Assembly (NCBI RefSeq): GCF_024171605.1
Contig: NZ_JALKAA010000001.1
Location: 1 to 64,000 of the forward strand
Direction of reading: 5' to 3'
DNA: 64,000 nucleotides
Source of the DNA: Pontibacter sp. HSC-36F09
Lineage (GTDB): Bacteria; Bacteroidota; Bacteroidia; Cytophagales; Hymenobacteraceae
The translations under genes were made by a program, and so were the position numbers. Below, piece after piece: positions 52,571-62,086 of the stretch. The notes under the pieces are model-generated. The model ran no database searches. It was given only the letters and a program-made list of their open reading frames with translations, and had not been told where the DNA came from. The first letter of the stretch is position 1, and the number at the start of each line of letters is the position of its first letter.

Positions 52571-55500
52571 TTATTGTTTGAGTAATTTGAAATGACTGTT
52601 AAAATCACCCATGCGGGTGGAAATGATGTATACCCCGCGCGGCAGATTCGGATCAAGCGTGAGCTTCTCGATGTTGGTACCCTTCGCCACCTGCACGGAT
52701 CGCTGCAGCAATTGCTGGCCAGTGGCCGTGGTTACGGTAATCTGAAGTTCACCGTCCAGCTCCGCATCAATGCTCAGCTCCACTTCAGAGTGGAATGGGT
52801 TCGGATATGCCTTCACCTTATTCACCGACACTTCATCGAAGTGTACCGCCTTGATGTTGAAGATCTCAAACTTGCCATCCAGGTCCACCTGCTTGAGTCG
52901 GTAGTAGCGCACGCCCTGCTTGCCGTTCTCCTTGTCCACAAAGGTATAGAGTTGCTTCAGGCTGGTCGTATTCACCTTCGACTCCACAAAACCCAGTGCT
53001 CTGAAATTCTTCGCATCACTGGAAACCTGCACCTCGAAGCCTTTGTTATCCAGCTCTGAAGCCGTCGCCCAATCGAGGACAACGTCGTTGCCGCGTTTGG
53101 TAGCGTTGAAGTAGAGGAGTTCTACTGGGAGTGGGATGATTTCGCCAGGGACGAATTGCACTAGTTGACAATTATCTGCAAGTACTACTGTTGCTATAAC
53201 TTCTGTGCCGACTGGTAAGTTCTCCACAATAATTGTCTGAGTATGAATACTTCCAGGGTAAGGCTCGAAATCATCAGCTCCTGGATACTTAACAAGCCAG
53301 TTGTAAACGGCATCCGAAGGGATGGTAACACCAACAACCTCGTCAGCTACGGCTGTCAGCTCCCATTTCTCTGGTCCAACCCATTTGTGTGTAATATTTC
53401 CAGCAGCTCCGATTATCTTGGTATCCGTTACAGTTACTTCACCTACTGAGCTATTGGTACAACCAGTGAGCTTGTTTATTCCTTGTATTGTATAAGTACC
53501 TGCGGGTATGTTGTCTACGCTGATTTTATTCTCAGAATCTACAGTTAACGTGCGAGTCAGCCCATTCACAACAATTTGATAATCAACTCCAGCCTGAGGA
53601 TCACTAACTTCTACTCTCGCACCATTACTTGTTAATGAGCAGTAGGATGGATTATTGAATGTCTTGGCTAGTGGTAGTGGGTTTGCAGTTAGTGTAACGG
53701 CACTACTTGCAGGAGCACAACCTGTTGCCAAATTAGACGCATTCAAGGTCATCGTTGCTGTACCCGCTCTATTCGCTCTTACAGTCGCAGTTGCTACGCC
53801 ATTCGCCACACTCTGATTTACTATCACAAAATCACTTGTGTTCGAAAGTACCCAGTTAGCAGTGGTGCCTGTGTAGTCACCTGTTACAGTATATGTAGCA
53901 GTCGTAGTAGAAAGACATTTTGTTGATGTTGATTCTCCTTCTACTAGTACTGTTGCTGCTGGCTGAGGGAATACAGTTAGGTCTACTTCACGTGTAGCAG
54001 CGTTGCAACCAGTAGCAGACGTATTTTCTGACGTCAACCTCACCCTAACCGTACCGCTACCTGACACCGTCACGACACCAGTCTGGCTCACATTAGCGAG
54101 ACCATTAGCCGGCTGAGTTACTACTTCCCATTTAGCCGGATAGTTTGTGGTGCCTGTAAGGTTGAAAGTAGTTAAAGTGCCCTCAACACATTTGCTCGTT
54201 ATTGGCGCAACAAGTTCAGCTGTAGGTTGCGATTGTACTACTAGCGCAGCTTGATTAGATGTAACAGGTGGCGTACTGCAAGCAGAGTTAGTCGGATTAC
54301 TTACCACAACATAATAATTTCCGGCATCAGCCAGTGTTAAATTAGCTATAGTAAGCGCGCTAGTTGTGGCACCGCTTATCTTACCAGTGCTGTTTGCCAA
54401 TCTTGTTGCGCTTCCTGCCTTGTACCAAGCATACTGTACGTTAGTACCTGTAGCAGCTACCATAAAGGTTACATTATTACCCACACAGCTTGCCATTGGG
54501 CTATCCAGTTCTGCTGTAATGGCTGCAGCTTGTTGGACGGCAATTGTTATTATATTTGAAATTGGGGCATTGATACAATTACTACTTGGCAAGTAATCAA
54601 GCACATCGGTAGAAAACCTTGCTGTTACTTGGTCTCCATTCATGAAGCCTCCTGCTACAGCTGCATCTGTTGTAAAGGTAAAGGTATTGGAGCCTGAGTA
54701 AGTAGTGTTGTGCAATACAACATTTCCCCTAGATAACACAAAATCCAATTTCATATTAGCCACACTCCAAGGAAAGCCTGAGCCAAGTGTTGCTGTGAAT
54801 GTAACCTCCCCTCCTTGACAAATTGGGTTTGGTGTTGCAGTAAGTGCTACTGTATAACCTTCTAGTACAGCGCTGTAAATCCTATTTGATTCAATACTTA
54901 CAGATGAGCACAAGCTAGTAGAACGAACTTCGACCTCATAATAATCTTGAGAAGATAATCCCGCATCCGAAGTCTGATATGTATCGTTCTTCCTGTTCTG
55001 CTCATCATTTTTGCCCCATTGGTAAGAGAATGACCCTGGCGTAACTTGCCTTGCTTTCAATTCAGAACTAACTATTGGCTGGAAAAATCTGAAAGCCATA
55101 GCTTTGATTGATTCAGGAGTATTCGCTGGGAAAGGGTATGCCATATTGGGTATCGGGAAATTACCTGGTCCTGTTGGAATCAAGGCGCCGCTTCCATCTA
55201 CAGGTTGACCATTCTCATTTACTAGGTATGGGTAAATGATATCACCTGGCTGCGGATCTCTATATACTGCAGTTGTATAGATTGTGCCGCCGCCACCTCT
55301 GCAGAATACGGGCGGATTTGTCGTTATTATAGCTCTGTAGGTGGAGCGCTTCAGGGTAAAGGTCTTCTCCTCATAGTTTGTACAGGCATCATTACCAGAA
55401 CCAACAGTAACAGTATAGCGGATGATAACTTCTCTCGTAGTCGCTGTCCCTAACGCTGTACATGGAATGAGGGTAGCAGTTGAGGTACCGGCGGTAAAGC

Positions 55501-58500
55501 CTGTCAACCCGGACGGGGACACAACTGAGAAAGTGCCTCCTGTTGCTCCTGTAGGAGTGAAGGTTACATTTCCACCATCAGAATTAATGACTGAGCCAAT
55601 TTCTGTAGTACCTACTCTAGCTATGAATGTAGCAACAGGCTTAGGATTCACCCTAACTACTACATTTTCGGTCAGGCCAGTACAGTTATTTGCACTGCTT
55701 GTTACTCTGTAGGTTACATTTACAAAGCTTGATGTGTTATTTGTAAATGTCTGACTGATTACCCCAGAGCCTGATACAGGTCCTTCAATTGCTATACCTT
55801 CAACTGGCTGGCGTTCCCAAGTAAAGGCAGTACCTGTAGTGGCACTTGCCGGGGTATAGCTGAACGGAGCTCCGCTACATATACTTACTGCAAGCGGAGA
55901 GTTCAGCTTTGGCGAAGGATTCACCACGACTTTTACTTCCTCCGTGCTACCTGAGCATGTACTGCCATTAGGAGCATACGTGGTTGTAAAGCGGTAAGTA
56001 ACAGTAGCAGGAGAAGTGCCGGTATTTATAAGTGTCTCGTTGATACCACCTGCAACAGGCGTGATCACCGCAGCATTACTGATATTTGTCACTGCTGCCC
56101 TAGTCCAGGTATATGTGGCACCCACTGTCTCACTCTCTGGGGTGTAGGTGAAGGCAGTGCCACTGCAGACAGCAGCCGGAGTAAGCGTTGAGCTAAGCTG
56201 TGGACGTGGGTTCACTGTCACTACTACGTCCTGAGGAGGTCCAGCGCAACCATTCGTCGTCAAAGTGAAAGTATACTTGACGTTAATCGGATTAGCCGTG
56301 TTGTTAGTCAGCACATGGGTGATGCTGGCACCGGTCGTACTGGTGGTAGTGCCGTTGACTGCAGTTGTCGTAGTTATACCTGTTACAGTCTCACGCACCC
56401 AATCATACCGTGTGCTACCAGAAACAGTACTGGTTGCAGTATAGGCAAGGGGGCTACCACTACATACAGTTGTAGTCATGGGACTACTCAAAGCTGGCAG
56501 TGGATTGATAGTGACTACTAAGTTCTGAGGTTCTCCCTCACAATCATTTGCACTTGTAGTAATTTCGTAGGTTACCGTGATAGGCGAATTGGTTGTATTG
56601 GTAAGAACTTCGCTTATTGCACCGTCCCCATTAGCTGCTGCATTGCCAGCAGAAGCTACCCTCCTCCAGGAGAAGGACACGTCAGCCGTAGCACTTGTTG
56701 GGGTATAGCTGAAGGTGGCTCCACTACAAGTGCTAGCAGTTAATGGTGAATTAAGTACTGGGCTAGGATTAACTGTTACTTGTACAAGCTCAGCGGTGCC
56801 AGGACAGCCGTTGGCGCTTGCAGTAATGCGATATGTCACAACTTTAGGAGTGGCAGTGGTGTTAATTAGCGTCTCATTGATACCCCCTCCCACAGCCGTG
56901 GGCGTGGCCACGGCTGTGTTGCTGATACCTGTCACGGACGCCCTTGTCCAAGTGAAGGTGGCACCTGCTGTAGCGCTCTCTGGCGTGTAGGTGAAGGCTG
57001 TGCCGCTGCAGACTGCATCAGGCGTGAGTGTACTGCTCAGCGCTGGTTTCGGATTCACTCTCACTACTACATCTTGTGTGCTAGAACAACCTGCTGTAGT
57101 AAGCGTGTAGGTATAGGTTACATCGACTGGACTGGTCGTGGTGTTAGTTAATACTTGGTTTATCCTGGCTGTAGCACCAGTTGCAGAAGTAGCGGTAGTT
57201 GTGATACCTTCGGCTGGCTGACGAACCCAGCTGTAGGTTGTTGTACCAGTAACAGCATTTGTAGCGGTAAAGTCAAAAGCACTACCACTACAGATAGCTG
57301 CATCGGTAGGAACATTATTTATTGCTGGTATTGGATTCACACGCACCACTAGGTTCTGTGGCTCACCTATACAATCATTCCCAATAGTCCTATAGATGTA
57401 TATTACATCAATTGGAGCGTTAGTAATATTTATTAAGGTCTCATTTATACTGCCTCCACCATTCGTTACTGCAGCATTGCTAATACCTTCTACACTCGCT
57501 CTTGTCCAGGTAAAGCTAGCACCCTCCACACTTCCTATTGGATTGAACTGGAATAAGGTGTTCGTACAAATCGGAATAGCTGTGCTTCCAATGTTAGTTA
57601 CCTTCAATTCAGGTTTTACTGCAATATGAATTGTGTCACTAATAACCGTACAGCTACCCACTGTCGCTAGCCTTCTGTACCACCTGTCAGCTGTGTGTGC
57701 TGCAAGTACAAGATTAACTCTAGTTGAGTCTGTTATTAAAGAAAAGCTTCCTGTTGGTGTAGTTCTTTGCTGCCACTGGTATGTTACCTTACCTAAGGTA
57801 GATGTAGCATTAGTACCTTCAAGTTTTAAGGGGATTTCATTGTAACAAACAATTTGGTCTTGGCTATTTATGATATTGTTTCCAACAACAGTCTCCTGCA
57901 CTGTAATGTTGTTAGACTGAGATGAACACCCATTGGCTGTTACTACTACATAATATTCACCAGCCTCATCTACACTTACAGTGCGTGCACTCACTTCATT
58001 GATAGGCAGAGATTCACCAACTTTGTACCATATATAAGCGGCTCCTGATACGCTCTGTGCTGTTAATGCTGCTCTACCAGGAGGACAGAAATACGTATTA
58101 GTGCCTTGTGTAATAGTGGCTACAGGACGTGCTATGATTCTAACACTTACAGGTATACTGTTGCTTATACAACTGCCTGAAGCTACTTTGCGTCTGTAGT
58201 AAGTTGTTTTACTAGTTGTTACCGTTTCGGTGGCAGGTGAATAATTTGCCTGGTCGTTAGGTCTACTTTCTTCAGTAGCAGCAGGTACCCAAGGACCACT
58301 GGTTGAGGCACTCTGCTCCCACAAGTACTTCACGTCATTCAAGTCACCGCCTGATAGTGTACCTGTCAATGGGTCAATGGCAACCCCGGAGCAAACGACT
58401 GGAGTTGGTGCAGAAATTTCATTGTTAATAGTAGGCGTCACCTTTACCGCGATAGGAGCTGTTGGCGCGCTTTCGCAACCACCGGCATAAACCGTTCTCC

Positions 58501-60427
58501 TGTAATACATGGTACCGGCTTCGGCTGTGGAAGGAGCATAGGTTGCCGAGGTGTTAGCTCCCCTGGCGTCCTCCCATGGACCACTAGCTGAGGTGCTCTG
58601 CTCCCACTTATATGTTCTAGGACGTATAGTACTACCATTATCATCTATTCCCCCTTCTACTGTTGCTGCCAGCGCATCCGCTGAAGCGACAGTGGCAAGT
58701 TGGCAATAGGCTGTACCACCTGTTATTGCTCCCTGCGTTAGCGTCGAAGTGGTGGACACGGTTACAGGGGTAGAGGTATTAGAGCAAACATTATCCGCTG
58801 AGACAACTACAGAATAGCTACCTGCTACTTCAGCTTTATAAGTGGATGACGTTGCAACTTCACCTTCTATAGGCACACCGCCTAATCGCCACTGATAAGT
58901 ATAGGGAGTTTCACCTGCAGTTGCCTCTGGTGCTTTGAGTATTACCGAACCACCTTCGCAAAACATAAGTGGTGAATCATAAGTAATTTCATCAGGAGGG
59001 GTTTGTCTTATTTCAATTTCAAAACTACGAGTAAGCCTTACACCACATGGGTTTGTTGCTGCCACAGCAAAGGAAACCTTGCCTGAGGCAGGTGGCTCTA
59101 TATCGAATCTTATGTTCAGAACGTTAGAACTGATGATTTCAGATGGCACAGTAGCTCCTGTACCCACTGTCCATACATAGTCAGTAAAATCTGACGGGGC
59201 AGTAAACCTCCGTGTTGTCCCACTGCATACTGAAACAGGTGCATCACCACTAAGGCTTGGGGCGCCTGTAATTGATGCAGTCTGAATGGTATGGTGCACA
59301 GTAACAATATAACCTGTCGAAGCAGCTCCAGATGGATTAGGGTTAAGCACATTGATTGATTTATCTCCGGCAATCGCCATATCCGACTCTAGTAACGTCA
59401 TTTCGAGCTTCGTGGGGCTAACAAATGTAGTAGGCCTAGTGCTAGTACCGATTCGTCCAACTGCGTTTCTTGCAAAGTTGGAGCCTCGCAATGTAATTAC
59501 TTGCCCAGGCATTCCAATTGTGAAACAGGCGGAAATGATTTCATCCAGTACAGGCTGGGTGCTGTTAATATTAAATACTGAGCTTATGGCTGGTTCCAGA
59601 CCCGATGCAGATGCGCTCAGCCCATACCCTGTTCCAGCGGCGTCTATGCTATAATTTAAAAAGGTAACTGTCCCTTCAGAACGAGAAGTTGTCCCTGCTG
59701 TCAAATTACCGCCACCTGGGTTATTCGCTATTGTAAGAGAAACATTATTGGCAGCATTTGTTACAGTATTACCTGCCCAGTCCTGAATCAGAACGCCCAT
59801 AGCAGCTATGGGGGCATATATATTTGTATTTGTCGGTTCCTGGCTAAAAGCTAATTTACGTGCACTACCATGAGTTTGAGAAATATTAGCAACTGTAGTA
59901 GGTGAAGTTAAGCCAGATACTGATATACCTGAAATAGATAATGAAACAGGTCTTACTGGCATAACTGTCCCTGCTTGGGCTTGCAAGGCAACTCCTGCAA
60001 TTGAGATTCTATCAATACGGTTATTATTATTTACCGTAAATGGTATAGTTATAATATTAGATGTATATGTGACTGTACCTGTAGATACGTTTGGTGCATT
60101 ATTGTTACCAGCAGCTGTAATTGTAGGCTCAACACCCGACGCCCTGAATACCCATCCAGTGGGTGCAGTCAAAGTGAATGTTCCATTTCCATTTGGAAAG
60201 TCACCACTATTTTCCTCTTGAATTACGATAGGATCTAATTGCGTGAAAGCTGCTGATGGGCCGCCTACTGCACGGTCAGCTGAAACGATAACAGTCTGTG
60301 CAGTTACAGGTACAACCGCTGCCATTAAATATACAGAACCAGCCAGAATCATCAGGCTGGTGAGAGCGATTATAAACTTCTTAGATTGGGTAAGTCTACT
60401 AATCAATCGTGTAAAATTCTTTCTCAT
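52571..60427 (-). CDS. Giant secreted Ig/PKD-repeat protein with type IX sorting domain
   Basis: The start chosen is ATG 60427, which gives MRKNFTRLISRLTQSKKF, an N-terminal basic head and a signal peptide ending VVPVTAQ; a longer frame adds 32 unlikely residues. The 2618-residue protein begins with beta-rich domains, then Ig-like segments, then seven tandem PKD-like repeats of about 94 residues (about residues 937-1596), each opening with a VCSG-type motif and ending NP. More Ig-like and a VTANPLP-type repeat region follow. The last 80 residues, from KAYPNPFHSEVELSI to HFKLLKQ, are a type IX secretion C-terminal domain. It is probably an extracellular adhesin or matrix protein. Confidence 0.92.
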   Translation of the reverse strand: MRKNFTRLISRLTQSKKFIIALTSLMILAGSVYLMAAVVPVTAQTVIVSADRAVGGPSAAFTQLDPIVIQEENSGDFPNGNGTFTLTAPTGWVFRASGVEPTITAAGNNNAPNVSTGTVTYTSNIITIPFTVNNNNRIDRISIAGVALQAQAGTVMPVRPVSLSISGISVSGLTSPTTVANISQTHGSARKLAFSQEPTNTNIYAPIAAMGVLIQDWAGNTVTNAANNVSLTIANNPGGGNLTAGTTSRSEGTVTFLNYSIDAAGTGYGLSASASGLEPAISSVFNINSTQPVLDEIISACFTIGMPGQVITLRGSNFARNAVGRIGTSTRPTTFVSPTKLEMTLLESDMAIAGDKSINVLNPNPSGAASTGYIVTVHHTIQTASITGAPSLSGDAPVSVCSGTTRRFTAPSDFTDYVWTVGTGATVPSEIISSNVLNIRFDIEPPASGKVSFAVAATNPCGVRLTRSFEIEIRQTPPDEITYDSPLMFCEGGSVILKAPEATAGETPYTYQWRLGGVPIEGEVATSSTYKAEVAGSYSVVVSADNVCSNTSTPVTVSTTSTLTQGAITGGTAYCQLATVASADALAATVEGGIDDNGSTIRPRTYKWEQSTSASGPWEDARGANTSATYAPSTAEAGTMYYRRTVYAGGCESAPTAPIAVKVTPTINNEISAPTPVVCSGVAIDPLTGTLSGGDLNDVKYLWEQSASTSGPWVPAATEESRPNDQANYSPATETVTTSKTTYYRRKVASGSCISNSIPVSVRIIARPVATITQGTNTYFCPPGRAALTAQSVSGAAYIWYKVGESLPINEVSARTVSVDEAGEYYVVVTANGCSSQSNNITVQETVVGNNIINSQDQIVCYNEIPLKLEGTNATSTLGKVTYQWQQRTTPTGSFSLITDSTRVNLVLAAHTADRWYRRLATVGSCTVISDTIHIAVKPELKVTNIGSTAIPICTNTLFQFNPIGSVEGASFTWTRASVEGISNAAVTNGGGSINETLINITNAPIDVIYIYRTIGNDCIGEPQNLVVRVNPIPAINNVPTDAAICSGSAFDFTATNAVTGTTTYSWVRQPAEGITTTATSATGATARINQVLTNTTTSPVDVTYTYTLTTAGCSSTQDVVVRVNPKPALSSTLTPDAVCSGTAFTYTPESATAGATFTWTRASVTGISNTAVATPTAVGGGINETLINTTATPKVVTYRITASANGCPGTAELVQVTVNPSPVLNSPLTASTCSGATFSYTPTSATADVSFSWRRVASAGNAAANGDGAISEVLTNTTNSPITVTYEITTSANDCEGEPQNLVVTINPLPALSSPMTTTVCSGSPLAYTATSTVSGSTRYDWVRETVTGITTTTAVNGTTTSTTGASITHVLTNNTANPINVKYTFTLTTNGCAGPPQDVVVTVNPRPQLSSTLTPAAVCSGTAFTYTPESETVGATYTWTRAAVTNISNAAVITPVAGGINETLINTGTSPATVTYRFTTTYAPNGSTCSGSTEEVKVVVNPSPKLNSPLAVSICSGAPFSYTPASATTGTAFTWERQPVEGIAIEGPVSGSGVISQTFTNNTSSFVNVTYRVTSSANNCTGLTENVVVRVNPKPVATFIARVGTTEIGSVINSDGGNVTFTPTGATGGTFSVVSPSGLTGFTAGTSTATLIPCTALGTATTREVIIRYTVTVGSGNDACTNYEEKTFTLKRSTYRAIITTNPPVFCRGGGGTIYTTAVYRDPQPGDIIYPYLVNENGQPVDGSGALIPTGPGNFPIPNMAYPFPANTPESIKAMAFRFFQPIVSSELKARQVTPGSFSYQWGKNDEQNRKNDTYQTSDAGLSSQDYYEVEVRSTSLCSSVSIESNRIYSAVLEGYTVALTATPNPICQGGEVTFTATLGSGFPWSVANMKLDFVLSRGNVVLHNTTYSGSNTFTFTTDAAVAGGFMNGDQVTARFSTDVLDYLPSSNCINAPISNIITIAVQQAAAITAELDSPMASCVGNNVTFMVAATGTNVQYAWYKAGSATRLANSTGKISGATTSALTIANLTLADAGNYYVVVSNPTNSACSTPPVTSNQAALVVQSQPTAELVAPITSKCVEGTLTTFNLTGTTNYPAKWEVVTQPANGLANVSQTGVVTVSGSGTVRVRLTSENTSATGCNAATREVDLTVFPQPAATVLVEGESTSTKCLSTTTATYTVTGDYTGTTANWVLSNTSDFVIVNQSVANGVATATVRANRAGTATMTLNASNLATGCAPASSAVTLTANPLPLAKTFNNPSYCSLTSNGARVEVSDPQAGVDYQIVVNGLTRTLTVDSENKISVDNIPAGTYTIQGINKLTGCTNSSVGEVTVTDTKIIGAAGNITHKWVGPEKWELTAVADEVVGVTIPSDAVYNWLVKYPGADDFEPYPGSIHTQTIIVENLPVGTEVIATVVLADNCQLVQFVPGEIIPLPVELLYFNATKRGNDVVLDWATASELDNKGFEVQVSSDAKNFRALGFVESKVNTTSLKQLYTFVDKENGKQGVRYYRLKQVDLDGKFEIFNIKAVHFDEVSVNKVKAYPNPFHSEVELSIDAELDGELQITVTTATGQQLLQRSVQVAKGTNIEKLTLDPNLPRGVYIISTRMGDFNSHFKLLKQ
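55640..57620 (-). repeat. Seven tandem PKD-like repeats inside the giant gene
   Basis: Seven units of about 283 bp are seen. Unit 2 resembles unit 5, unit 3 resembles unit 6 (LSSTLTP.AVCSGTAFTYTP) and unit 4 resembles unit 7 (LNSPL...CSGA.FSYTP), so a three-unit block appears to have been duplicated. Unit 1 is the most distinct. Confidence 0.85.
56891..56918. repeat. Perfect 11-bp inverted repeat inside the giant gene
   Basis: cacagccgtgg and ccacggctgtg flank a 6-base spacer. It lies in PKD repeat unit 3 and is missing from its sister unit 6. It could form a stable hairpin in the coding mRNA. Confidence 0.8.
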
Positions 60428-61139
60428 ATACTCAAAGTTTAAGGTGAGCGAAGAGCACACTATTAGGGTTTCGGTGCTTGTTTTCTGGCTACAAAAGGCA
60501 ATAGGGGTCGTGCGAAGGCTCAATTGGAGCTTCGGGGGCGGATCAGGCTTCCAAAACGGGAATACCTGGTAAAAAAAATCAGGCTTTGGCTGGCCCAGCA
60601 GGCTCAGTTAGCCGGGCTTTGTCACTGAGGTGGGGGAATGAAGGGCACTAATGAGCCAGATAACGCTGACTCGCATAGACCAGCTACTTTGAACAGGCAT
60701 GGTCCTGGCAAACTTTCGGCTAAATTACTCACAGGCTTTACTATTTAGGGTAGCGTACTGAACTCATGATACCTTTATTAAATATAAAAGTTTCATACTT
60801 TAGGTATAAAACTAATAAATTTTAATAAAAAAAGTTTAATTTATTAAAATAATAATCTAATAAATTGCACTGTTGTTTACCCCATGTTAAACACTTAACA
60901 CTTAAAGGAATTCGCGAAGCAGGCTCTGTAAGCCAAAAAACCTAAATATGAATACTTATATATATAATAGCTTGAGTTTAAAATTGCACTGTTTTCCTTG
61001 GAATTACTCCTAAGAACTTCAGGATGAGTACGCTACTTAAAACTCATGCTAAATCAAAGGTCGGCTACGCCCCGGGCATAAGTTGCATTTGTAAGGAGTG
61101 TTTCCATGCTGTATATTGATAGCCCGTACAACATACTTT
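60428..61139. other. AT-rich gap between giant gene and PepSY gene
   Basis: About 710 bases without a gene. The centre (60770-60980) is very AT-rich. A 13-base direct repeat, aaattgcactgtt, occurs at 60862 and 60981. No clear promoter match to the TAnnTTTG consensus was found for the giant gene on the minus strand. Confidence 0.6.
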
Positions 61140-61949
61140 ATGAAGAGAACGACCCATCTCCGCATCCGCAAAACGCACCGCTATCTGGGCCTGATCACAG
61201 GTATACAATTTGTTATGTGGACCATCGGCGGTATCTATTTCAGCTTCAGCGACATAGACGAGATCCACGGCGACCACCAGCGCAAGCCGGGCACTATGGC
61301 TCTTCAGCGTGATCTGGAACTGGCTTCGCCTGCTGAGGTGATGGCACAACTGCCTGGCACCGCTATGATAACCTCGCTCAAACTGATCGACATCCTGGGC
61401 GCGCCGCATTACCAGATCATTTATCATGCGTCTGATGATCACGCTGCACATGGAGCTGTAAACGATCATGGTCAGGTGGCCCGTACCCAACTCGCTGTAG
61501 CTGCAACCGGAGAACTGCGCCCTACCCTGAACGAACAGGAAGCCACAGAACTTGCCCGACAGAGCTTCGTGGATTCAGTTGCGGTAACCAAAGTTGAATA
61601 TATCACGCAGGAGAACATAAACGGCCACCATGAGTACCGTGGCAGTGCCCTGCCAGCCTGGGCTATCACCATGGAGCACCCTACTCAAACCACCGTGTAT
61701 GTGGCAGCTGAGCAAGGCGTGGTAACCAAGTTCCGTAACAACAAGTGGCGCGTGTTCGACTTCCTCTGGATGCTGCACACCATGGATTACCAGGGTCGCG
61801 ACAACTTCGGCAATCTGCTCCTACGAGTGTTCTCCATCGCAGGCATTGTGACCATATTTTCAGGCTTTGCACTCTATTTTGTGAGCAGTGGCGCACGCCG
61901 CAACAAATCGACGGTATCGCATGAACACAGACGATCTGTCAATGGATAA
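61140..61949 (+). CDS. PepSY-domain membrane protein
   Basis: The start chosen is ATG 61140 (MKRTTHLRIRKTHRYLGLI); an in-frame GTG at 61098 would add 14 residues. The 269-residue protein has an N-terminal membrane helix (YLGLITGIQFVMWTIGGIYF), a periplasmic PepSY-like part with LNEQEATELARQSFVDSV, and a C-terminal helix (SIAGIVTIFSGFALYF). The topology resembles PepSY_TM proteins linked to iron or flavin reductase and siderophore systems. HHEYRGSALPAWAI and RNNKWRVFDFLWMLHTMDY are the best conserved segments. It may act on iron or redox at the envelope, but that is inferred from the family only. Confidence 0.85.
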   Translation: MKRTTHLRIRKTHRYLGLITGIQFVMWTIGGIYFSFSDIDEIHGDHQRKPGTMALQRDLELASPAEVMAQLPGTAMITSLKLIDILGAPHYQIIYHASDDHAAHGAVNDHGQVARTQLAVAATGELRPTLNEQEATELARQSFVDSVAVTKVEYITQENINGHHEYRGSALPAWAITMEHPTQTTVYVAAEQGVVTKFRNNKWRVFDFLWMLHTMDYQGRDNFGNLLLRVFSIAGIVTIFSGFALYFVSSGARRNKSTVSHEHRRSVNG

Positions 61950-61977
61950 CCTGCCTTAATCTTCAATAGTCTGTCAT

Positions 61978-62013
61978 AAAAGCCCTGCTCTAAACGGCAG
62001 GGCTTTTATTTTT
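61978..62013 (+). terminator. Terminator after the PepSY gene
   Basis: A perfect 11-bp stem (aaaagccctgc/gcagggctttt) with an 8-base loop is followed by TTATTTTT. Confidence 0.88.
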
Positions 62014-62086
62014 GGAAAAGGCGAGGCAAAAGGGGAAATTGCATAGCTAACCTACTATCACGATCACCCTTAAAACAACTGTACCC

